This document shows, in pieces, positions 20,901 to 32,320 of a DNA stretch of 64,000 nucleotides. This DNA comes from Hydractinia symbiolongicarpus (taxonomy: Eukaryota; Cnidaria; Hydrozoa; Anthoathecata; Hydractiniidae). The number at the start of each line of letters is the position of its first letter. Positions within the stretch are counted from its first letter, which is position 1. The stretch is taken from NCBI RefSeq assembly GCF_029227915.1, contig NC_079886.1, positions 23,908,501-23,972,500 on the forward strand. Direction: 5' to 3'. Under the pieces are notes generated by a model. The model was not told the DNA's origin, ran no database searches, and saw nothing but the letters and a program-made list of their open reading frames with translations. The translations under genes and the position numbers were made by a program.

Positions 20901-22544
20901 ATTTATTAGTTGCGTCGATGTATTTGATGATTGTAATGGATTAATATTTGTTCCAGGAACAGGTAAACCTAAGTGAAATAAAAGTACACTTGACATATAA
21001 AGACACAAGAGCTGGAAACAAGTTATTCCAAATTTATTTGCTATTTCCTTTGAAAAGACGCGCATCTTACAAAAAAACAACCTCGCCAAATTTTAAATGG
21101 GACAGAGTATGTATTTTTATGGTTCTGCAAAGTAGACGCCTAAAACCCTTACAAAATAGCAGATTCTCGTTCACCAAGTCACAAAGAAAAGGAGAAATCA
21201 TATACCTGCTGCTGATAACATTTGCTGTTGTTGTAAGACTTGCATCTGCAACTGCAGTAGTTGTTGCAGTATTAATTGCTGTTGTTGGGAATTTTGAAGG
21301 CTTTCTGCTACCTCCAATCGTTTCTGAATGTCTACCAATTGCTCTGCAGGTGCGTTAACCACTTGTGGCGCATCTATCACTTGCGGTGCACTTTTGATTT
21401 CGACAGTCTTGGCTTTCGTCTCTGTTATCTCCTTTTTCGAATCATCCGTCAAATCCAACTTCTTTTTCTGTTTTTTCACTCGCTCAGCTTTTTGAGGAAT
21501 TGGTGACGACTCCTTACTTTCCATTTTGACAACTTTATCTGCACTCTTTGTAACTACGGCTGACGCACTAGGTTTTTTGTCATCTGGTGCGTCATCTCTT
21601 TTGCTGTCATCATTATCTACCTCCTCATCATCCTTATCCTCCATACTTAACATTCTGTCCAAATCATCAAGAGCTAACTTCTCCTCGTTTTTTTCGATTT
21701 CTTTCGATAGTTGATCAATCTTCGTTTTATTAACAGAAGCGTACGCTATAAAAACGAGAAACACAAGTTACTTTATCGATACTACAACTTTATAGGTTTT
21801 AAACTAGACAACTACGTACCTGGTTCGGGAGATAGCGGGCCAACTGGTGACGAAGCGTCTTCTGGTGGCGGATCGTCCGGTGGGGGTGGAGGTACAAATA
21901 TTGGGGGAGGTTTATCTTCTTTTCTCTTACCTACTGGAGATGATTTTATATTATCAGCAAAGTTTGGTACCAGTCCTGGTGCAGTTGGAGCTCTTCGCTT
22001 CCCGTTTGGAGAGGCAGTAACAGCGTTCTGAATTTCTTTGATGTCGGCGTATGCTGGTCCGCTATCATCAGCTTCCGAGATATTTGGTTTTGAACTACTA
22101 GGCGGTGGCGGAGCACGTCGCTTATTTTTCTTTCTCTCTAATGTAGATGTATCAGAGCTGGATGGAGAACCGATTAAGTTCTCCAATGACGTGGATCGAG
22201 TCATTTCAAAAGATGCAACCGGTGGTGCTTCCGGACTTGGGCTTATCATATGGACTTGACCAGCCAAAACATTTAAATCATCCGCTAGTTGAGGTGACAT
22301 TTTTTGATCTATTAAGAAAAAAATTAACCGATAAAATTCTAATTACATGCTTACTTTAAACTAGTTGTTGGTCCGTGGATAAATCCTCCAGTTCGCCTGT
22401 TCCATATTTACCGCGGTTGCAATTTTGCGTGACAGACAGACGTACAGACGTATAATTGAAACTGTGGAGAAATATTTAATAACTCACCGTTGACTTGCCG
22501 AAGATAAGAATATCCTCCTCTCTCATAAACAAATGATTCGATAA
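17964..22544 (-). CDS. Cobl-like actin-regulator protein, C-terminal exons
   Basis: Four minus-strand exons with matching phases: 22544-22488, 22308-21820, 21745-21206 and 20968-17964 (stop). The first carries GGYSYLRQVN. The second has MSPQLADDLNVLAGQVHM, a Ser-rich TRSTSLENLIGSPSS, KRRAPPPP and later KRRAPTAPG, then a PPIFVPPPPPDDPPP proline tract. KRRAP motifs with polyproline typify cordon-bleu (COBL/COBLL1) proteins that bind actin regulators. The third is Lys/Glu-rich and ends in a poly-Gln coiled coil. The fourth, 1001 codons including the stop, is low-complexity Ser/Thr/Pro/Lys with tandem SSKPTGDI-like repeats (about 19.6-20.1 kb). It closes with three (I/V)(K/R)PSE(I/L) motifs. No WH2 motif was recognised. 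It is probably the continuation of the exons at 24013-27977. Confidence 0.65.
19620..20120 (-). repeat. Protein-level tandem repeats, about 22 residues each
   Basis: Within the last exon of the Cobl-like gene the encoded pattern SSKPT(G/E/A)DI(L/S)xSxPVxVxSKPT recurs about eight to ten times, with matching DNA repeats of about 66 bp. Copy-to-copy differences show moderate age. Disordered and Ser/Thr-rich, perhaps a phosphorylation or spacer region. Confidence 0.6.
22361..22464 (-). mobile_element. Short Helitron relic inside an intron
   Basis: Read on the minus strand it has CGTCTGTCTGTC, then GGTAAATATGGAACAGG, then GGATTTATCCACGG and an end CTAG followed by T (22361-22364). This order matches the Helitron units at 10.3-11.7 kb. 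It fills most of the 179-bp intron between exons ending at 22488 and starting at 22308. Confidence 0.5.
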
Positions 22545-22929
22545 CTGAACACACGTGGGGATTAGCAAGCTCACTCTAATAACAGAGAATTCTAATAACT
22601 AAATGAGACACAAAGCAGACAACTTCTTTATATGCAAGTGGCAAACACCTAAGACAAAAATAATGTAGTTTTCAAACACAGAAAAATCCCAAGCACAGAA
22701 TGGAAGCATATATTTCTCATACTGACCAGGTGTTTCAAACTTAGGCGACACCAGAGAAAACAGGAGACATGACTATGAAGACTAAATATTATACTTCTCT
22801 TTGTATAGAATACATTATTGATTCTCTTTAGAAATAACAAAACAATGTTTTGATGTTACCAAGGCAAGATAGAGTCGAAACATTTATGCTGATTTGTTGT
22901 GGGTAATTGTATAAGCAACTTCATTTTTC

Positions 22930-23155
22930 ATTTCGGCCTCAGTTTCTGTTTTTGGGGGAAGGGAGGAAAATTTGATCCTGTGGGAGTGGAGGGGGATTTA
23001 ATTCTGGGGGTGGAGGGTATATAATCCTGGGGGAGGGGGAGTATTCAATCCTGAGGGAAGGGGTATTTGATTCTGGGGGAGGGGTATTTAATCCTAGCGG
23101 AGAAAGATTTAATCCTGGGGGAAAAGAATTTAATCTTGGGGAAAGGGAGGAGGGG
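22930..23155 (+). repeat. Degenerate G-rich minisatellite
   Basis: About eight imperfect copies of a 22-34 bp unit of the type TTTAATCCTGGGGGAGGGG. G-runs every few bases could form G-quadruplexes on the plus strand. It lies in the large intron or intergenic stretch between the exons at 22544 and 24013. Confidence 0.7.
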
Positions 23156-24012
23156 TCGACTGGATTTTATGCGCACGGTATTTTCGATATTGCTTACACA
23201 ATAAACAATATCTCAAGTTGCGATTCGAAATATTTAAAATTTTACAAAATATCACGTTGACACTTTTTCACCACTTTTCAAATTTCAGCCTCAGATTTTA
23301 GCACCTATTTTGCTTATACGCACTTAGGGCGATAAAAACTAAATGTTGTTGTTCAAAAGTTCATTTTTACGGAAATATTTTTGATCTTCGATCAAGTAAA
23401 AGCTGTTAACTGTTTTAAAAGAAAAAAAGCGAGTCTCTTTTACTAGGTGAGGAAATACTACAAAGAAATTTAGCTACCATCAATCATTTAACATCTGATA
23501 AAGCCAATAGTTACGCAGCTCATAATTGTACGAAAAATATTTCTTTAGAGCGGTCTAAAATTCTGCACTTTCAAGGATATCAGATTTTTTTCTTAAAGTG
23601 TTGATATGAGCTGATTGTTGGTCTTTCAATCCTTTGAAACGTGCAAAACAAATTAACAAGTATATCTACAGTCAGTTATTGTTAAAAGCCGCACAAATTA
23701 AATTTAACAAAACTTGTTGGAAAGATTCCAATGAGCATAAGGATTGTGTTCATGAATTTTTATTTTTTGTAATGATAGCTTTCTTATCATGTAAAGTAAT
23801 CGCTAGGAAATAAAAATCGGCTAGTCAAAATTGACGAATTTTGCACACCAAAGTTATCAACAACTTATAAATGGGATCAGCAAAATAATCCAATAAATGT
23901 GTAGGCTTCTAGGAATAATATATTTGAACTACATATTTCGTGAATACCATAGAACAAATCAATTCTTCGTTATGTTTACAATTTTTTTCACACAAATATA
24001 TAAAACACTTAC

Positions 24013-27000
24013 CACATGAAGGTTCGCTAGATCCAAAAATGCACGCCAAACAGGGTCATCGACCTGCGTGAAAAAAGCATACATAAAATCACTTTTCTGG
24101 ACGTTCAAATAAACGCATTTCTTAACCGCCTTATTACCCACTCTTCCTCTTCCACTTCCTCTTAGCCTATAAGCATATTGCCACCCTTTTTGTTACATTT
24201 AGCAAAAGTAGCAGAGCAAAATAAATTATCATATAATTAGTCTTTTACATACATTAGGATAAGCTTTCATTATTATCTCATCCAGAAAACAAAGCCTCTA
24301 TCATCTTGAAATTCCTTCATTAAAGTACCCAAATTTAAAAGTGTAAAATCTGGTTCTTACGACTCACATCGTCATAATAAAAAATGTTACCAAATTTAAA
24401 GAAGAAATAAATTACTCACATGAAGTCTAAGGTCTCCATTATCCTAAAAATAACGAATAAAAACTACAAGCAACAAATAATGAATAATATTAAAAGAAAA
24501 AAAGAAAACAACTAAATCCAACACTTTAGAATGAGAATGAGGAGTGCATTCCAATATTCACCCAAAAAGTTACATTAAAACTTACTTTAAAATTATCTAC
24601 TGGTTTGACATCACTTTTACTTTTTGCAAACAGAGCGCTAAAACGACCCTTCTTCTCTGCCCTGTCAGGCTTTGAGGACGATTCGACACTTTTTTTACGG
24701 TCTGAAATATAAGATATGAGGAAATTTAACCAGGGAATACTTTTCCCTCAAAATAAGAGCGAAAATATAAATTGCCACAAGAAACAGCAATGATAACAAA
24801 TCAAAATACTGAAAAAGACAAAAGCAAGGACAACACAAAGTAAAGAAAACATGATCGATAAAAATATTGAAGACGCAAAAACAAAAATAGGACAAAAACA
24901 AAGTATGTAAACCAAAAACAATAATATGATTTACAAAACGTGTATGTACCTTGAATCACTACCAACTTCAGATTCCTGCTTTTGAGTTCACCAACTGTCG
25001 TCGATAATGTGACTGATGAATCTTTTATGTCTGTGTACTGGAATATTCCACTATTAATTTCAAGTGCATGTATTTTGCATACTGCCTGTAGAACTTCTTT
25101 CAATGACATATCTGTAGTTGCTTTGAATTGTGTCGTATCTGTTGGTGAAATCTGAATGTTGATCACTGATACATCCTAAGAACAAACACATATATTACAT
25201 ATGATGATTCTGTTGAAATCAAAAAATTAACAGACAACCTCAGTGACATATGTATTTATTCATAAACACTTAGTGCTAATATAGTATTTCAATATGCAAT
25301 TTTGAGGTTATTCTTGAGGAGTTCATCCTAGACAGGTAAGTAAAGCATTGCTCCAACTTTCTCAGCTACAATGGCTGGTTTAAATTCAGACTGACAGGCT
25401 GACAACGCTACAGTTATGCAGTTTGACAACACTACATTCAAGGTGTACCAGTGTGTAAATTTCCACATGCAAACATTTCATTACTAGCTACGACAAAACT
25501 ACTTTAGTCAAAAACGTCACAGCTACTAGGTACTTGTAACGTTTCTTTCATAATATGCATAATACGCATAATTCAATTCATCTATTGATTTTAATATTAC
25601 TTACTTAATACTTGCTCAAAATAACATAAAATATCCAAATATTCTCTTAAATAGCAACAAATTATCTATTTTGACATAAAAAAAATTTGATCGTGAATTT
25701 ATATAAAATTTCCATTTTGGGTTGATCATTGAAAAAAAAGCACAAACCTTTTCAGCAGCTGGCAAACTGACAGCATCAACTGCTAGTCCTTGTTTTTCCC
25801 TTCCTTGTGAGTCCAATTCGGTCTGTTTCGTAAATGAAATCACATTAAAAAATGTTACACTAATAATAATATTCAGATTGATTGATTAATTTAATTGAGC
25901 ATTTATTTTGAAAAAAATACATATTTGCATTAAAAGCCTCTATACTTTAAGAATTACTGATCAGCGTTTATGCTGTCTTGGTCAATATTAAGCCTGAGAC
26001 AGAAAGGGTATTGTAATTTACAGTGAAACATCAAGTCAGGCTAGCTCCAATTTATTATCTAATGGCATCTGGTCAAGATATTACAATGGAAAATGTTATA
26101 AAGTCAATTTTTGTCTCTGTGTGCACTGTAAAAATCTTTTAGTAAAAAGTATAATGCAACGCCTTACTAACATGAGCTGTAACTATTTTAATTTTGGGAT
26201 TTTTCATACCAACCTGCTTTTTAATAACCGAGTAAGGAATGACTATAAAAACAGAAAAATATTAAATTTTTTTGTAAGAAAATTACTTACCATTTTTTCT
26301 TTATTGACTTTAGCATATGGAGCAAGTTCTGTCACCAGATCTAACATTTGTTGGTTAAACTAAAATGTGTTTATAAAAGTCAACACCTGGTGATTATATG
26401 ATCATATAAACTGTTCACTCTTACTTCTATACACATGTGATCTTTTATAATAAATAATTTAAAGAAGGTCAAAACATCTTTTAGAATTCACAATATAACT
26501 CTACAAATAGCTTAATATTTTTTTTCACAGTGTAGGATCTGCTGAAAAGTAAAATCTTATTTTTGATTATATTAATAAATTAAAATTCTCTTTAAACATA
26601 AACTTTATTTAATAATAAACTTTATACATATATAAGGTCTTATCCTAACCATCCTGTATTCCTTACTTGCATGAAGTTTGTGCTTTACTTTTTAGCATAA
26701 CTGAACTGAACTGTTAATTATTAGTATCGCATGCAGACTTCTAAAATTTCTATTGACTTTGAAATACTAGTTACATATGGTTTTATTTTCTGTACAATTT
26801 TGTCACCTGCATGCTATCTTGTAGCTTTCAATATTTTACTAGAATATTTGTTTTAATATTAACTTAATCACCATACCTTGGATGCCATCTCTTGATTGGT
26901 GAATTTTGCTCCAATTGTTGCAAACTCATTATGCAATCTAACAAATGAATCTTTGCATTTTATTTTAGTTGATGATGACATTTTGTACTCCATGATCTAA

Positions 27001-27977
27001 AAATGCACAAAAGTCATTGCGATTAATGATTGGATTTGATTACAAGTTTTTTTCCAATTTTATAGAGGAGAAGATAAATAAGATCATGCTTTGCATGTGT
27101 CTTAACCCTATTCAATCCAGGGTGGGAGGGATTCTGCCCCCCCCCCCCCCCCCGCCCCCGACTTTTTATTCAATAACTCCCTGGGTCATAATTTGTCCAA
27201 AAAACCCTGGACCAAAAAGTCGTTAAACAAGTATAAGAAGAAAAAATGTCTAAAAACAGGCCTGATTTTTACACTAATTATACACTTTATTTAACTTTCA
27301 TTCTCATCGCAAAAACTTCAATAATTTTTACCTATTCATATGATATTGACAAATAATATGTCAGGCACATATCAATTGGGTACTGACAAACTTCAAAACG
27401 ATAGTTTTAAGGAAACTTCAGACTTTTTTGTTTGAAAATAGTACATTTACAATTACATGCAGCATGAACAACTGGACACATGTTAGCTAAATAATATAAT
27501 CAAATTTGTGGCTTTTAAGAAGATGCATTGTTAGTGCAGTTTCTTATTTCAAATTAATTTTACTCTCTAGCTGTAATTATCAATGTTACAAAAATAGCTC
27601 AAATCATTTTTTAGATCAAGTAGTAGATCGAATAAAACATAATATATTACAAATCAAATTAAAGAAAGGCTATGCTCACCTAAAAAATGGTAAAAGTCAG
27701 CCTTTAACTATATAATGCACAGTTAGTTAATACTTACCTTTTTTCTTTGCCCAACAATGTCAACACTATATCTGTCCTTCAATTCCTCTCCATAATGATC
27801 AATAACAAAAATTGTCACATAGTTATTTAGCACTGGCTGCCATTTCTTGGTATTGTCCATGTTGTAAACAATGGCATTGTATGTAGAAAGAGTTTTCTGA
27901 TCATTACAATCAATTTCATATGTGACACCATTTTGAATAGAACCTGGTGGTGGGGGTGCCGGTGCCTTCATATTCAT
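24013..27977 (-). CDS. EVH1-like plus ubiquitin-fold exons of an actin-regulator gene
   Basis: Eight minus-strand exons with continuous phase: 27977-27738 (start MNMKAPAPPPPGSIQNG), 26996-26877, 26359-26291, 25822-25748, 25175-24950, 24701-24586, 24443-24420 (24-bp microexon) and 24063-24013. Exons 1-3 resemble an EVH1/WH1 domain: NAIVYNMDNTKKWQP holds the conserved Tyr and Trp, and FVRLHNEFATIGAKF plus NQQM match its last strand and helix. Exon 5 (DMSLKEVLQAVCKIHALE, VGELKSRNLKLVVIQ) has the ubiquitin-like fold found at the N-terminus of cordon-bleu. Exon 6 is basic (GRFSALFAKSK). A 5' untranslated exon is implied because the acceptor precedes the ATG by 3 bases. It probably joins the exons at 17964-22544, but the phases do not match directly (0 versus 1), so an exon is missing or they are separate genes. 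Confidence 0.6.
25395..25480. repeat. SINE relic in an intron
   Basis: GCTGACAACGCTACAG and TTTGACAACACTACATTCAA then GTGTACC(A)GTGTG match part of the SINE copy at 31.68-31.96 kb. The tRNA-like head is not preserved here. Confidence 0.4.
27137..27159 (+). repeat. Poly-C run
   Basis: Seventeen C, one G, five C. Length may be uncertain in assembly. Confidence 0.8.
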
Positions 27978-27999
27978 AGTCTAAACGTTTAAAATAACT

Positions 28000-30650
28000 A
28001 AATTTACATGTTCAACTTACTTAATAATACTGTTTATAAAATAAATAAAAAGATACCACATGTTTGAAAATATTATTGTATTTGTAAGAGTAAGTTTTGT
28101 AAATAATGCGAAAAAACATGTGAGCTTTTGACATATTTAATTCTTAAGGTAAACATTAGTTGACAAGCAGTTAAAAAGATAACTAAAGCAAATAAAATGT
28201 CACATTCTACAAGAAAATATATATACATATAATTATGATAAGAAATATCAATTTAAATTATATATTTTACCTTTTAGTGCTTTAAAAACATAATGAAGTG
28301 ACAAGTATAGCTAAATCTTTTTTTTCTTTACAAAACTAGCGTTAGAAAAAATATTTTGCTTCGCAAGTCCTTTATTTTTGTTATCTTTTGGTATAAAGCA
28401 CAAGTATTTTCAAATCAAGCAAGCCATTCATTTGTTATTATGACTAATTGTACAGAAGCATCCACAATAACAAATTACAAGATTATATACTTTTGACAAT
28501 CCCAAAAGACAATTTAATAGTGTTCAAGTAGCTGCACCCACAAAAAATAGCTGAAACTTTTCACATTATATATTTTAAACAAAATATTATTTGTTAAATG
28601 AACATAGTTTAAACATACCACATTATGACAATAATAATTCTTTCTGACATTAAAACTTTTGTGCTTTTATTCAAAAAGACATAAAACTAAAACTAAGTCA
28701 AAACACTTAATTATAAAACTTTGAATGATGCTATAGAACATAATCATTCAACTTGAACACTGGATAAGTAAGCTCATAGATTACAATGATAAAGAAATCT
28801 TCACATAAGCTAGATTTAAAAATAAAAAGTAGGTAATAACATGATGAAATAATGGAAATAAAACTATATGTCAATTTTTTTTTATACACAGGTATATATA
28901 TTATACAATAACTATATACAAGATCCAGAAATCTGTCCCATAACTTATTTATGTTAGGCAAGTTTTTAAGATAGTAGGTTAGTAACAATGCAACCACAGA
29001 ATGTTGAGATAACCATAACAACAATATTTAAATGAACAATCTAACTCTACACATAAACAAAGAAACAGTCAACTAAAAGCTTGATCGTTTGCAAATACTG
29101 TGTATCAAAAAAGTTTAATGTACACAAGCTACCCTGCTTGCAAAACAACTTAATAGAGCCATGGGTGCTCTATTTTCATACAGTTGGCAATTTATTTAAA
29201 ACCTTTAAAAGTATTAAATTACAGGACATATTATTTAAGTGTTAATTACCTTAATGATAATCGACCAGCAGACTATCCTTTCGAGTATTCACTTCGTGAT
29301 TTATTATTTCTAGAACAACAGTTACAGGATACCGCACGTGCAAAAAAGATAAATTGGATCTTCATTTTACAAAATTTAAAGTAAGCAACCAAACAATTTG
29401 CTTGCTAACTTTTTTTATGCCAATATGGCTAGCTACAGTATTGAGAGTTGAATGAAATCATTAGACATCTGCTTATATATTAAATTATAATTAAGATAGC
29501 GGCTAATTAAGTGTGGTTATGAATCGTTAATTTCATGATAGGCAGGCTAATTACTGTTTATCACAGAAATCACATATTAAAATGATATATATATATTAAA
29601 ATTAAACATGATTGCAAACAGTATTTTTGCAAAGCCCTATGGAAACATTTACATGTTTCTTAATTTTACTTATCTCTTTTAAAGACCACAATAATCTGTC
29701 ATCTCAATAGCTAGGTAAGAAAGAAGTGTACAAACATGTGGGGCCATATAAAATCACTGTAATAAGATCCTACTGAACCTTAGACCTCATGTAGGAATTT
29801 ATTCCACAACCTTATGAACATGAATAGATGGTCAAGAGCTCTGCTTGTAGCCATGCATATGTAATTCTTAATTAGTTAGCTTTTTCATGTTTTTGTATTC
29901 CAAAATTATATAAAGCTGGTACATTACTATAATATGCTAGGTAATTGTTATTCTAGCATTCTTAACCATGCATAATACTAGATTTTACTCTCTCAGCTAA
30001 AACTTAGCAAGAAGCTTGCTAGCTAGCTATAATCAAAAGTAAAAAATAATTTCAGGATTTTTTCACTATAAAATAAAAATGTATATAAAACTCGTGTCGT
30101 TTCTCCTATAGAACAGTTCAACGCGCTGTGTGATCAATAATAAATATACTTAACAAGATTGCCACGTACTTTTAATTGTAGGTATAGCTAGTACGCTAAA
30201 TGTTCGTTATACGCTCCCCACATTCATTTCTGATCCTCATTAAACTAGTCTAGCTATGTTCGGCTGTTGTCATAACCAATACATCAGCTATATTTTATAA
30301 ACATGTTCACTTCTTTCAAATCAATATTTTTACATAAAATATTAAAAGCTTTTATGTTAAATATATATAAAAAATAAATGAGCTGGATTATTGCACACAT
30401 TACAAAATTCCAAATCCCTTTGCGCCCAGAAGACAAATCATTTGTTGTATAAAAACAAAATACGGAATGAGGCGCGATCATCACAATATATACAAATACT
30501 TTTAAGGTCCTTGTACACTAGCCTCTCCATAAACCAACTTGCTTCCCCACGTTTTATTGCATGCACACCCTCGAGAGAAAGAGGCGTTTTACACCGTTAT
30601 AAATGGAACCTCGTCTCCCGGGATGATGACCTTAAAAAAGCTTTGTGAGG
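28000..30650. other. Spacer upstream of the EVH1/Cobl-like gene, no gene supported
   Basis: Very AT-rich. A plus-strand frame at 29184-29384 (includes PADYPFEYSLRDLLFLEQQL) has coding-like composition but no splice partner, start context or homologue that was recognised. The promoter and 5' untranslated exon of the minus-strand gene should lie here but cannot be placed. Confidence 0.35.
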
Positions 30651-30732
30651 ATAGGGCTGTTTAAAAAAAGGAAAAGTCACTACTTCTGGTGCCTGGCGGT
30701 GCCGAAGATAGAAAAAGATAAGTTACCTTATC

Positions 30733-30826
30733 GGTGAATTTTTACTTGGTGACGAATATTTTTCACTGACGAATCTTTTTTATCGAAGAATAATTTTAAC
30801 TGACAAATACTTTTAACCGAAGAATT
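30733..30826 (+). repeat. Degenerate minisatellite, unit about 18 bp
   Basis: Four to five imperfect copies of (C/T)TGACGAATATTTTT or CGAAGAATA(A)TTTT spaced 17-19 bp apart. Confidence 0.5.
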
Positions 30827-31039
30827 AGTATTTTTTTTATCATCGATCCCTTTGATAGTGTTTCAAAGCTTTTTAGAACGCTATTTTCAATTATTTTGTC
30901 TAGGATGTTAACTGTGTTTGAATCCCTTAAATCAAATTTTCCAGGTGAAACATACGACAGGAGAGTTTTATTCAGATTCAACACAAGTTCCGGGTTTTAA
31001 ACTGAATAATTATTTAGTTTGGACAAAAATTGACATTAA

Positions 31040-31118
31040 ATCAAACCTTCATCCCAGGACCTGTAGCGTTCCATTCTTATATCATGTCAAAAAACACTAA
31101 GGGCCCTGGAATCAAGGT
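31040..31118. repeat. Small foldback element (family with CCTCG and CCCAGG arms)
   Basis: AACCTTCATCCCAGGAC and its partner GGGCCCTGGAATCAAGGTT form arms about 40 bp apart. Same family as copies near 33.8, 34.6 and 57.4 kb. Confidence 0.5.
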
Positions 31119-31679
31119 TGCATTAAATCGGATAATTACTGGTTAACACTGCTAATTTTTAGTTTTTAAGCAACCATTAAGCAACTTTACTATCAAATTC
31201 AAAGCAAAACTTTTAGCAACTCAAGTATTAAAGTTCAAAGTTAAATTTACTTACAAAAAAATGAGTACATTAAAATTATAGAAAAAACAACCTCGTTTTT
31301 AGGACATTTAACATTTACAATTATCTAGACGGCAACAAATTACGTTGGCCGATTCGTGATAACGACTCAGACAATAGATCCTGGAAACGAGAATGTGCAA
31401 AAAAGTGTAAATTTACTTTCTCTATTTCTCCTGCTTTTTTTCATCATTTCAACTTTCGTGCGTGTGTCGTTTTTCCTTACCCTTTCCCTATAAAGAAATA
31501 GAGAAGAATTTTCACTTTGGATTGCAAATTAAAAATGGAATCCATAGCCCCTACAACATCCACAGAACACCCATTAACCTTTCTTACTAGACTGAGAAAT
31601 TTGAGGGCTCTCACTAATTTTTTTTGTGTCGCATGAACTAACCTTACAAAGCATGTTCAGACAGTGGAAGTCCACTTTA

Positions 31680-31962
31680 TAATAATTTAAGTAAGTTAGT
31701 AAGTAACGGGAAGTTTCAACGTCCTTAGGAATTCCATCCTAATGGTTGGCTCTTCCTCCCCTCCGATTGTAACTATATTACAATACAATCAGAGATACGT
31801 ATAACATTGCTTGCCTGCCACACAAGTAGGCTAGCGAACAGTAGATTGCACCAAAAGGGCTGACAACACTACATTTAAAGTGCACCGGAGTGAGGACTTC
31901 AACCTGAAACCTTATGATTACAAGCCGAATGCGCTACCACTACACCATATCTCTAATTTATA
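31680..31962 (-). mobile_element. tRNA-derived SINE
   Basis: The minus-strand head reads GGTGTAGTGGTAGCGC (A-box-like), an anticodon-loop-like CTTGTAATC, then GGTTTCAGGTTGAAGTCC (B-box-like). A body follows, and an AAGTAAGTAA-type tail, opposite in sense, lies at about 31685-31705. The head is too degenerate to be a working tRNA; it is the promoter of a SINE. Confidence 0.6.
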
Positions 31963-32169
31963 GACATTGTTTATTAAGAAAATTGCAACAGGCTTTCAGG
32001 CCAGCCGACGTTTTATTAATCTAATGACAAATCCGAAGACGGATTACTAAGTATTAACAATTAACAAAGCGTGACAAACTCTGAAGCATTCTCTTTCCTC
32101 AAGATTTATCTAAAAGAGATCTGGGGTCAAGAATGGATCGGAAGCCCTTTCGAAGAAAAACATGTTACA

Positions 32170-32320
32170 TAATACATTTGTTCCATCTACTGACTGCTAA
32201 TCGGCTTGTGTTGCAGGCAAGCACGTTAGAGCAATGCTATACGTACCTCTAGCTGTAATGTAACATAGTTCCAGTCGGAGGGAGAGGGCCTTACCTATTT
32301 ACTTACTTACTCAAATTTCT
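32170..32320 (+). mobile_element. Partial SINE, inverted relative to the copy at 31.7 kb
   Basis: The reverse complement of 32200-32290 aligns with 31740-31850: CTCCGA(C/T)TG, GTACGTATA(G/A)CATTGCT and TGCTTGCCTGC are shared. It ends in TTACTTACTTAC. The tRNA head is missing. Confidence 0.6.

Noticed and set aside
22649-22840. Possible missing exon of the EVH1/Cobl-like gene (minus frame)
   Set aside because: A donor-like GTATGAG and an acceptor-like TAG exist, but the frame carries no protein-like pattern and the phases do not solve the gap convincingly.
29184-29384. 66-codon plus-strand frame with coding-like composition
   Set aside because: No splice sites, partner exons or family could be found; may be an exon of an unseen gene, but not supportable.
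31890-31962. Functional tRNA gene on the minus strand
   Set aside because: A- and B-box-like words are present, but the stems do not pair well and a SINE body follows; kept as a SINE head.
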